From an uncultured Bacilli bacterium (GTDB lineage Bacteria; Bacillota_I; Bacilli_A; RF39; UBA660), in contig CANQCH010000078.1 in assembly GCA_947589165.1 (NCBI GenBank), positions 1-5,047 on the forward strand: a stretch of 5,047 nt of DNA, in the 5' to 3' direction. Made by a program: the position numbers and the translations under genes. Of this stretch, positions 1 through 5,047 are shown one piece after another (the stretch's first letter is position 1; every line of letters begins with the position of its first letter). The notes below the pieces were generated by a model. It was given only the letters and a program-made list of their open reading frames with translations. It made no database searches and was not told the origin of the DNA.

Positions 1-672
1 TAGTCTTTGTTTGGTTTGATTTATTCTAAATAAATTAGCTATTAATTCATCTTCATTCATATTATCTAATATATCTTCTCTATAACGTAATTTCTTTCTT
101 TTAAAAATATCATCCGCGGTTTCTCCATTATATAATCCGCGATAACCAGCATTATGAAATTCTGCCATATTTTTAACCCCAGCCGATAAAGCAACTTTTT
201 GAAGTGTATAGTTACCTTGCCTGGTCAACTTTCTTTGATAAAACCTTTTTTCATCATCTGATAAAGCGTCATACTCTTGTTCTGTAATTTCCTGCTTTCT
301 GGTTTGAATAGCAAAGTAAGTTTGCCCTAAAGCAACAACTTCTTTGTTTGGATCAGCGTTTTGCACTATAAGATAGCATATATATCTGAACAATTTATAA
401 TCTTTAATAATTTCTTCTTTTCCTTTACCAGTTTTTATTGGCTTGTTGACTTCAACAACCCAATCTTCGCTATTTGAAAAACTATTTTTGGCTGATATAA
501 TTGCTTTATCTATTACTTTTTCAAAATTTCGCCAATCTTTATAGTCCAATGCTTTTTGTAATTCCCGCGCATACCAATATTCATTTCCATAGTCATCTAA
601 GTGTTTTATACTTTCAAAAGTATTTTCAGTATATTTATTATTTACGATCTTACTTTCTTGTTTTTTTACCAT
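1..672 (-). CDS. dinD: DNA damage-inducible protein D (DinD), C-terminus cut by window edge
   Basis: My translation from ATG at 672 is open for 224 codons to the window edge. It aligns by eye with E. coli DinD (about 274 residues), so roughly the last 50 residues lie outside. Family hallmarks visible: YWYARELQKALDY near residues 32-44 (Bro-N-like part), FRYICYLIVQNADP at 95-108, GQTYFAIQTRKQE at 116-128, EFHNAGYRGLYNG at 171-183, and ELIANLFRINQT at 209-220. The start is fixed by AAAGGAAG eight bases upstream. In E. coli, dinD is SOS-induced and the protein antagonises RecA filaments; whether that holds here is inference. It lies 55 bases downstream of the rhuM-family pseudogene on the same strand with no terminator between, so co-transcription is likely. 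I see no GAACNNNNGTTC LexA box upstream. Outside Enterobacteria, DinD-like genes are often carried on islands and prophages. Confidence 0.9.
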   Translation of the reverse strand, partial: MVKKQESKIVNNKYTENTFESIKHLDDYGNEYWYARELQKALDYKDWRNFEKVIDKAIISAKNSFSNSEDWVVEVNKPIKTGKGKEEIIKDYKLFRYICYLIVQNADPNKEVVALGQTYFAIQTRKQEITEQEYDALSDDEKRFYQRKLTRQGNYTLQKVALSAGVKNMAEFHNAGYRGLYNGETADDIFKRKKLRYREDILDNMNEDELIANLFRINQTKQRL

Positions 673-727
673 ATATGTCACTTCCTTTCATAATTTTTTT
701 TAGCCTAATATATCCAAATTTATCCTT

Positions 728-1802
728 CTAATGCTCTTCTTCAAAATTTTTAGCACTATTTGAATCACCACTATTCTTATTTTCTTCAAGATATTTCTTA
801 TAAAATTCATCCATCGAAGATATATATTTTTGATCTTGAATAACTCTATATTTTTCATATATTCGCTCTTAAGCTTTAGCAACTGCTTCTTTATGAGTGA
901 TTTTACCAGAATGAGTTAAAATATTTTTTTCTCTAAATTTTAATAATTTATCTGTTGCATTTATCCAATCATTCATTGTCATCACTGTGTGTTCATAGGC
1001 CATATCTTCTGCATAATCTAAAAAGGCTATTGTTAGGCGATTTAACTTATTCAACTCTTCGAAGAGTTAAATAGTTTTTAGCTATTGAAACATCATATTT
1101 ATATATTAAGCCATCCGGACTATTTTTCCAATTTGTAAGTCCCATATTATCTTTATTAGCGTTAGCTCTTGTATAAATTAATTCCGCAGCAGTATGTCCG
1201 CTTATCGCGTAATGCAATTTGTTTTGCACAATTTTAAAAAAGGTGTACGCTTCTTCAGTTTTGGGATTGTAATCGGATGATGTGGCAATGAATAAATCAG
1301 TAATTTTTTGATAAGCCATTCTTTCACTTACTCTAATAGCTTTAATTCTTTCTAATAATTCATCAAAATATTGCGTGCTAAACTTATTTCCATTTATAAA
1401 TCTTTCATCATTTAAAGCAAAACCTTTTATCATATATTCTTTAAGTATTTTAGTTGCCCATATTCTAAATTCAGTTGCTTTTTTAGAATTAACGCGATAA
1501 CCCACGGCAATGATAGCATCAAGGTTATAAATCTTAACCTCATTTATTTGTGTTTTATCTTTAATTGCTCCATGTTGAGTGGTATTTTCCATTTTGGAAA
1601 CAACCATACTTTCATTTAGTTCTTCTTCAGCAAATATGTTTTTCAAATGTTTTGAAATTGCCGAAACGCCAACATCGAAAACTTTGGCCATTCCTTTTTG
1701 GGTAAGCCATAAAGTTTCATCTTTAAATATAGCATCTACTATTATATTTCCATCACTATTTTTATAGATTATTAAATTATTTTGTTCTTCTAATTTTTTC
1801 AT
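728..1802 (-). pseudogene. rhuM: Virulence RhuM-family protein, broken by a frameshift and a nonsense codon
   Basis: The reading frame from ATG at 1802 (AAAGGAG at 1811-1817) matches the RhuM family: a helix-turn-helix-like stretch LTQKGMAKVFDV at residues 33-44, then YNLDAIIAVGYRV at 92-104, FRIWATKILKEY, YFDELLERIKAIR and HTAAELIYTRA. After AKNYLT (T246) the frame runs into LRRVE and a stop at 1047-1049. One base on, the family sequence resumes as EELNKLNRLTIAFLDYAEDMA, so a single extra base near 1061-1064 breaks the gene. A second lesion, TAA at 869-871, follows EAVAKA; beyond it the same frame continues for 46 plausible residues (ERIYEKYRVIQDQKY to NFEEEH) and ends in TAG at 728-730. Repaired, the protein would be 357 residues, close to the usual 330-350. 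Starts upstream of 1802 lack a ribosome site. RhuM's molecular function is poorly known; the family occurs on islands near restriction genes. Family call about 0.95, pseudogene status about 0.85. Confidence 0.88.
1053..1068. repeat. Perfect 16-bp palindrome at the rhuM frameshift
   Basis: AACTCTTCGAAGAGTT reads identically on both strands and contains the base that throws rhuM out of frame. Removing one base from the CTTC stretch restores the family reading as NYLT-(F or L)-EELNKLNR, with the seven residues that RhuM relatives have between NYL and LNR. Without that base the sequence would only be an imperfect or odd-length palindrome. Confidence 0.85.
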
Positions 1803-1832
1803 TATCTCATCTCCTTTGTTGTTTTTTTTAGT

Positions 1833-1841
1833 ACTATAACA
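1833..1841 (-). promoter_or_regulatory. Possible extended -10 promoter close to rhuM
   Basis: TGTTATAGT on the minus strand has the TGn extension plus five of six -10 bases. It would start transcription near 1826, leaving a short leader of about 24 bases that just includes the AAAGGAG at 1811-1817. No good -35 box is present at 16-18 bases (CGAGGA at best), so activity would rest on the extended -10. It could be chance in AT-rich sequence. Confidence 0.35.
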
Positions 1842-1952
1842 TAAAATTATAATTTTCCTCGTTCTTTTATTTGCCAAAATTCGTTAATAATTTTAAAAAG
1901 TTTTTTAGTTTTTAGATGCCGCCACTCTTTACTCCATTTTCCTATTTGCATT

Positions 1953-1983
1953 ATTATAACATACTTTACTTTTAATTTAACAA
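1953..1983 (-). promoter_or_regulatory. Promoter for the rhuM-dinD unit
   Basis: The minus strand carries TGTTATAAT, a perfect -10 with TGn extension (TATAAT at 1953-1958). A weak -35, TTGTTA, lies 19 bases upstream at 1978-1983, or GTTAAA at 17. It begins directly behind the lepB terminator T-tract, so it can drive rhuM and dinD independently of lepB. Transcription from it would start near 1946 and give a leader of about 144 bases, which holds an open 34-codon frame (ATG 1951, stop 1847-1849) with no ribosome site. Confidence 0.6.
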
Positions 1984-2016
1984 AAAAAAGAACGCCTTTT
2001 TCCCTAAACGTTCTTT
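1982..2016 (-). terminator. Intrinsic terminator of lepB
   Basis: On the minus strand an 8-bp stem AAAGAACG/CGTTCTTT (2016-2009 and 1994-1987) encloses a 14-base loop and runs into eight consecutive T (1989-1982). The stem begins inside the lepB stop codon (2015-2017). It separates the housekeeping pair from the rhuM-dinD unit. Confidence 0.85.
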
Positions 2017-2491
2017 AAATACTACCAATTTTAGTAAACGGAAAAATTCGAAAAACAGCTTCCCCTTTAATATTTTTTTCTTTAATAGGTCCAATAGATC
2101 GACTATCTTTACTGATTTCCCGGTTATCCCCTAAAACGAAATATTCATCATCTCCCAGTTTAATCTCTGCATAATCGCTTGTTTCCCCAACGCCAAATTC
2201 ATCCGCAATAACTTCATCATTAATGTAAATTTTATTATGTTTAATTTGAATCGTTTCCCCGGGTAAGCCATATACCCGTTTAATAATTTTTTCTTCGTCC
2301 GCTTCTTTTAAAACAATAATATCGTAACGATCAATTTTACTTAATTTAGATAATATTAAAATTTGCCCATCTAATAAGTTATTTTTCATACTATCCCCAT
2401 CAACGCGAACTGGCGTAGCAATAAAGGTTCGAATTAAAATAACAACGAGAACAATAATAACATACGGATATATCTCTTTAATAAATTTCAT
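2015..2491 (-). CDS. lepB: Signal peptidase I
   Basis: A 158-residue membrane-anchored serine protease that removes signal peptides from exported proteins (S26 family). A single N-terminal membrane segment (about residues 8-24) is followed by the conserved boxes: GDSM with nucleophile Ser34, then DRYDIIVL, then IIKRVYGLPGE with general base Lys71, then LGDNREISKDSR at 120-131. The Ser/Lys pair makes it the bacterial P-type, not the Ser/His SipW type. The Ser box reads SMKNNL, lacking the proline of the usual SMxPTL. The start at 2491 follows AAAGGA; a longer frame from 2587 overlaps rplS, has no ribosome site and would place basic sequence before the membrane helix. The gene follows rplS after 34 bases holding a terminator, so it depends on readthrough or an unseen promoter. 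The rplS-lepB order matches Bacillus. Its short length is normal for Firmicutes enzymes, which run about 160-190. Confidence 0.95.
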   Translation of the reverse strand: MKFIKEIYPYVIIVLVVILIRTFIATPVRVDGDSMKNNLLDGQILILSKLSKIDRYDIIVLKEADEEKIIKRVYGLPGETIQIKHNKIYINDEVIADEFGVGETSDYAEIKLGDDEYFVLGDNREISKDSRSIGPIKEKNIKGEAVFRIFPFTKIGSI

Positions 2492-2506
2492 TTTTATTCC
2501 TTTCGT

Positions 2507-2540
2507 AAAAAAAGAAAGGAAAGAATTAATTTCTTTCCTT
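2507..2540 (-). terminator. Intrinsic terminator/attenuator overlapping the rplS stop
   Basis: Minus-strand stem AAGGAAAGAA/TTCTTTCCTT (2540-2531 and 2525-2516) is a perfect 10 bp with a 5-base loop ATTAA, followed by TCTTTTTTT. The left arm encodes the last L19 residues and the TAA stop (2526-2528) sits in the loop, so ribosomes ending on rplS would cover the hairpin. The T-tract ends just before the lepB ribosome site. It probably makes rplS message more abundant than lepB. Confidence 0.8.
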
Positions 2541-2867
2541 AACTTTATATTCCTTCCGCATCTTTTTAATAAAGTTAAGTTTAGCACGTCTAACTTTACC
2601 TTTTTTAACTACGGTAATACTATCAATTGTTGGTGCATTAATAGGAAAAATCCGAGTTATCCCAACTGTACCACTTTTTTTCCGAACTGAAACAGTGCGT
2701 GATACCCCTGATCCTTTTTGCGCAATAACTAAGCCCTCAAAGGATTGAATTCTTTCTTTTTTTCCTTCTTTTACCCAAACATCAACTTTAACCGTATCGC
2801 CGACGCGAATTTCCGGAATATCTTGGCGAATATGCTTCGCATCAATCTTTTCCACAAGATTGGCCAT
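2526..2867 (-). CDS. rplS: 50S ribosomal protein L19
   Basis: A 113-residue protein of the large ribosomal subunit, located at the interface with 16S rRNA. The family is recognised by IPEIRVGDTVKVDVWVKEG near residues 17-35, then RIQSFEGLVIAQKGSGVSRT and VRKKSGTVGITRIFPINAP, and a basic tail RRAKLNFIKKMRKE. Length is standard (about 114-118). I chose ATG at 2867 (MANLVEK) because AAAGGA lies nine bases upstream; the in-frame ATG at 2876 directly abuts that site, leaving no spacing. The gene has its own promoter and a structured leader, and its end is part of a terminator hairpin. In Bacillus-type genomes it follows trmD; here the upstream gene is an unrelated surface protein, so the trmD linkage is lost or lies elsewhere. 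Confidence 0.98.
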   Translation of the reverse strand: MANLVEKIDAKHIRQDIPEIRVGDTVKVDVWVKEGKKERIQSFEGLVIAQKGSGVSRTVSVRKKSGTVGITRIFPINAPTIDSITVVKKGKVRRAKLNFIKKMRKEYKVKERN

Positions 2868-2876
2868 GTACTTCAT

Positions 2877-2941
2877 TCCTTTCTTTTAAATTTTTACCTG
2901 TAATCATGAGTACTTCAGCGGATTACATACCTTTTTGGGTC
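2877..2941 (-). promoter_or_regulatory. Probable L19 ribosomal protein leader (autoregulatory 5' UTR)
   Basis: The roughly 74-base untranslated stretch between the predicted start site (about 2941) and rplS is structured. A 7-bp stem TGTAATC/GATTACA (2927-2921 and 2905-2899) encloses a 15-base loop containing the palindrome AGTACT. It is flanked by an upstream ACCC-AAAAA-GGT element (2940-2929) and a downstream AGGT. Low-GC Gram-positive bacteria are known to carry an L19 leader (an Rfam family) at exactly this position, where excess L19 is thought to bind and repress. The match is by location and hairpin, not by a covariance search. Confidence 0.5.
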
Positions 2942-2947
2942 AAAATG

Positions 2948-2976
2948 ATTATAACACAACAAATCTTCCGTTGCAA
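2948..2976 (-). promoter_or_regulatory. Strong promoter of rplS
   Basis: Minus strand: -35 TTGCAA (2976-2971), a 17-base spacer, then a perfect -10 TATAAT (2953-2948) preceded by TG one base upstream, as in an extended -10. This is the best promoter in the window and lies in the gap after the surface-protein gene, making rplS transcription independent of it. Confidence 0.85.
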
Positions 2977-3039
2977 CATTTATTTCGCTATCAATTATAC
3001 GTCTTTTTTAATTAGAAATTCCATTTAATTATTACTTTT

Positions 3040-4971
3040 TTACAAAGAAAGCTTGAATGGGTCACTATCCGTCCCAGAGCCACTGATTATTTTCACGTCA
3101 GATGTGAGATATAGGACAGGCCGCACGCCGTTGTTGCTAAAGACGCTATAGCTGAGGTCCGGACCGCCCGAGCTGCGCACAAACCGCGCGTAATTGCCAC
3201 TGCTCGAATTCCGAGAAATTGTCCATTCGTAGATACCTAAATATAACCAATCATTCTTTTTTACATCGTCTTGTTCATAATTAACTGCTGTTTCACTCCA
3301 ATATTCTGGTAATGTTCCATACATATAAACTGAAATATACATTAAGCCTACTTCGTCTTTATATGTTAAGTCATTTTCTAAATTACATTCTCTTGCTGTT
3401 TGGTCCTTAACTATTGATTCATCTTGTGTGTAACAATTTTTACTATCACTCTTTAATTTATTATCTCCTAGTTCATAATCGTATACTGATTTGGCATCTC
3501 CTGTATTCCATGTTCCCCCTACTTTCCATTTATGTTCTACTACCATGCTTTTATATGTTGAATCTATTGTATTATAAAATTTTTCATTTAAATTCTTGAT
3601 ATTTAAGTTACTATCTTTCCACATATTTGTATTGGTACTATCGTTATATGTTAAGTGAGCATTATCTGTGCTATTCCAGCGATAAGAACCATAATTTTTA
3701 AGTTTTCCTTTATAATATGCTGGATTTGTTGCATCATCAATTCCATAGTAGGCGCTACCATCTGGATCTATTTGATCCCCTAAATCATCTTTTGTTGCGG
3801 CATCGGCTTTGATTATTTTCATTTCATATTGACCACTATCTTCATTTTTGAAAAAGCCTATGATTCGATATAAGTTTTTATAGTTCGGATCTGTTCCTTC
3901 ATTTGAACATGCAGGGCCAAAACAAACATAATTATGTACTATATCATTGCTACCACTATAACGATAGGAATCATCTCCTGCTATCTTATCTTGATTTTGA
4001 ATTCCATCTTCTAATGCTGCTGCAGTATTATGATAAATTATTGCTTTATCTTTTTTATAATTTTTAGTAAAACATTCTGATGCTTTTTCGCCTGCGCATA
4101 ATTCCGCTAAAGTTGGTACATATTCTTCCTTTTGAATTATTACTTTACCTGTTAATGTTTTACCGGTATTTAAGTTTTGATCGGTTTCTAAATTCATGAA
4201 GGTTACGATTATTTCCCATGTATCTATTGTAGTGTTTTTCTCTGTTCCCTCTACTACGCTTATTGTTTGTTGATCTTCTATTTTAATTAATCCTTTTGCT
4301 TCAGTTATATCAAATCCACCTAAAGTTTTATTTGTTGGGTCATCAACATTATTTGGATCCACTAATATTTCTGTTACATGAGTTAATTCTGTATCTTTGA
4401 TTGTTACCCCTGATGTTATTTCCATTCCATTTTTCTTAATTGTTAAATATAATTCGGGTATTGGACTATATTCACTTAAATCAGTTTTACTTTTTTCTTC
4501 TTCATTTTTAAATACTAAGGTATTTTTATTATCGGTATCTGGATCTAATGGTTCTTTTCTTTTATAACTTGAATATTGTAATTCATTTTTCGTTATATTT
4601 AAATAAACATAATAATTTTCTTCGGCTTCGTTTGTCGCATCATTAGCTATTAAGGTAGCTGTGGCTGTTACTCCATCACCTAAACTAGTATCTTTATCAG
4701 TAAAATTTTCCATACCAGCATTTATAATTATTGGTACTTCCTCATTTTGATCTTCATCTACTATATCAGTTCTAGTTACATCTAAATCTGATATATTAAA
4801 GTTTAAGTTATCTGTTGTTCCTGTTGTAACATTAACATCACTACTTTGGCCCGTACCTTGTTGAGCTTGAAAGTAAGCATATGTGGCTCCGGCGATCATG
4901 GCAACAATGGCTATAAGAGCTACAACGAGTAAGACGATAGCCTTTCTTTTGTTTTCTTTTTGGCTTTCCAT
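3040..4971 (-). CDS. Large secreted/anchored protein with TasA-like N-terminus and GVRPVLYL C-lectin-like tail
   Basis: A 643-residue exported protein of unknown function. A basic start (KENKRK) leads into a hydrophobic segment at about 11-34 ending GATYAYF, as in TasA/camelysin-type (SipW-processed) signal anchors, followed by a TasA-like VTTGTTDNLNF. Residues about 40-285 are acidic, threonine/asparagine-rich and probably beta-sheet. From C292 a second region carries DDSYRYSG, YVCFGPAC, NLYRIIGFF, WKVGGTW, VGLMYISVYMYG and W-LYLGIYEWTISR (ending near 587), then a short variable-looking stretch and GVRPVLYLTSDV (615 on), GSGTDSDPFKL. I recall this layout from multicopy Firmicutes gut proteins with C-lectin-like ends. 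Six cysteines form three close pairs. ATG at 4971 is preferred: AAAGGAG is 10 bases upstream, but only 4 from the alternative ATG at 4977. It has its own promoter; no terminator is seen after it. The GC-rich C-terminal part has foreign codon use. Ligand and role unknown; surface binding is inferred. Confidence 0.85.
   Translation of the reverse strand: MESQKENKRKAIVLLVVALIAIVAMIAGATYAYFQAQQGTGQSSDVNVTTGTTDNLNFNISDLDVTRTDIVDEDQNEEVPIIINAGMENFTDKDTSLGDGVTATATLIANDATNEAEENYYVYLNITKNELQYSSYKRKEPLDPDTDNKNTLVFKNEEEKSKTDLSEYSPIPELYLTIKKNGMEITSGVTIKDTELTHVTEILVDPNNVDDPTNKTLGGFDITEAKGLIKIEDQQTISVVEGTEKNTTIDTWEIIVTFMNLETDQNLNTGKTLTGKVIIQKEEYVPTLAELCAGEKASECFTKNYKKDKAIIYHNTAAALEDGIQNQDKIAGDDSYRYSGSNDIVHNYVCFGPACSNEGTDPNYKNLYRIIGFFKNEDSGQYEMKIIKADAATKDDLGDQIDPDGSAYYGIDDATNPAYYKGKLKNYGSYRWNSTDNAHLTYNDSTNTNMWKDSNLNIKNLNEKFYNTIDSTYKSMVVEHKWKVGGTWNTGDAKSVYDYELGDNKLKSDSKNCYTQDESIVKDQTARECNLENDLTYKDEVGLMYISVYMYGTLPEYWSETAVNYEQDDVKKNDWLYLGIYEWTISRNSSSGNYARFVRSSGGPDLSYSVFSNNGVRPVLYLTSDVKIISGSGTDSDPFKLSL
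3043..3225 (-). other. GC-rich, codon-shifted 3' segment; candidate DGR variable region
   Basis: This is the 3' end of the surface-protein gene. By hand count 3111-3210 is 59% GC, while 3241-3340 in the same gene is 28%. In the 28 codons from CGG (3213-3211) to the AAC before GVRPVL, 14 end in C and 21 end in G or C, and adenine is only 17 of 84 coding-strand bases. Such NNC codons between a conserved W-ISR and GVRP are what adenine-targeted mutagenesis of AAC codons would leave. The position, the 3' end of a C-lectin-fold gene, also fits a diversity-generating retroelement target. A 10-bp palindrome GGTCCGGACC lies at 3156-3165. The template repeat and reverse transcriptase are not in this window, so the call is a candidate only; gene conversion from a GC-rich source is the alternative. 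Confidence 0.5.
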
Positions 4972-5016
4972 AAACATTCAACTCCTTTTGTTATTATGGA
5001 TACTTTAGTTAAAACT

Positions 5017-5046
5017 ATTATACATCTATTTAGGTGTTCATGGCAA
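5017..5046 (-). promoter_or_regulatory. Promoter of the surface-protein gene
   Basis: Minus strand: -35 TTGCCA (5046-5041, five of six consensus bases), an 18-base spacer, and a perfect -10 TATAAT (5022-5017). Transcription would begin near 5010 and give a leader of about 40 bases ending in AAAGGAG. The gene is therefore probably transcribed on its own rather than as the tail of an upstream operon. Confidence 0.7.
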
Positions 5047-5047
5047 T

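Noticed and set aside
673..727. SOS/LexA operator for dinD
   Set aside because: No GAACNNNNGTTC-like site here or in 1803-1981. The GAACG/CGTTC arms at 1987-2016 are a terminator stem with 14 bases between them.
501..731. 76-codon plus-strand frame
   Set aside because: Low-complexity antisense of dinD, rich in F, L and Y, with no ribosome site.
700..882. 60-codon minus-strand frame beginning MLKLKSEYMKN
   Set aside because: It is another frame over the RhuM C-terminal remnant. The frame that continues the family sequence is the one interrupted by TAA at 869-871.
1579..1767. 62-codon plus-strand frame
   Set aside because: Antisense shadow of the well-supported rhuM N-terminus.
1803..1877. 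N-terminal extension of RhuM to ATG at 1877
   Set aside because: The extra 25 residues have no family match, no ribosome site, and run through the true AAAGGAG site before 1802.
2994..2999. Extra TATAAT on the minus strand upstream of the rplS promoter
   Set aside because: No acceptable -35 at 16-19 bases and a much better promoter lies just downstream.
2977..3039. Possible terminator after the surface-protein gene (TAATTA arms around 3009-3031)
   Set aside because: The arms are pure A/T and on the minus strand are followed by A, not T. It does not qualify, so readthrough toward rplS is possible.
3414..3599. 61-codon plus-strand frame, hydrophobic
   Set aside because: Antisense of the surface-protein gene; hydrophobicity follows from AT-rich complement.
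1..5047. tRNA, rRNA, CRISPR array, insertion sequence, reverse transcriptase or template repeat
   Set aside because: Read on both strands; no cloverleaf, spaced direct repeats, transposase or RT motifs were seen, and no second copy of the 3043-3225 segment is present.

Overview
The window comes from an AT-rich, low-GC Gram-positive-like bacterium (Firmicutes/Mollicutes side of Bacilli, possibly an uncultured gut lineage). Three things support this: Bacillus-type AAAGGAG ribosome binding sites, TATAAT promoters often with a TGn extension, and the rplS-lepB gene order. The standard genetic code fits, since tryptophan is TGG and no gene needs TGA read through. All recognised genes lie on the minus strand, so transcription runs from the right edge to the left edge.

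Layout in transcription order. (1) 4971-3040: a 643-residue secreted or membrane-anchored protein with its own promoter at the right edge. It has a TasA/SipW-type N-terminal hydrophobic segment, an extracellular beta-rich region, three cysteine pairs and a C-lectin-like C-terminus ending in GVRPVLYL. The last part is abruptly GC-rich (59% over 3111-3210, against 28% in the next 100 bases) and half of its codons end in C, which resembles the variable region of a diversity-generating retroelement target. No reverse transcriptase or template repeat is in this window. (2) 2867-2015: a housekeeping pair, rplS (ribosomal protein L19) and lepB (signal peptidase I). rplS has a strong promoter and a probable L19 leader. 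An intrinsic terminator overlaps the rplS stop and another ends lepB. (3) 1802-728: a broken rhuM-family gene carrying both a +1 frameshift inside a perfect 16-bp palindrome and a separate in-frame TAA. (4) 672 to the left edge: dinD, intact as far as visible but cut by the window edge.

In Bacillus-type genomes rplS-lepB lies between trmD and rbgA. Here the pair is flanked by accessory genes: a surface protein upstream and a phage/island-type rhuM-dinD pair downstream. The most interesting signal is the composition switch at the end of the surface protein. The second is the doubly damaged rhuM, where the frameshifting base also completes a palindrome.
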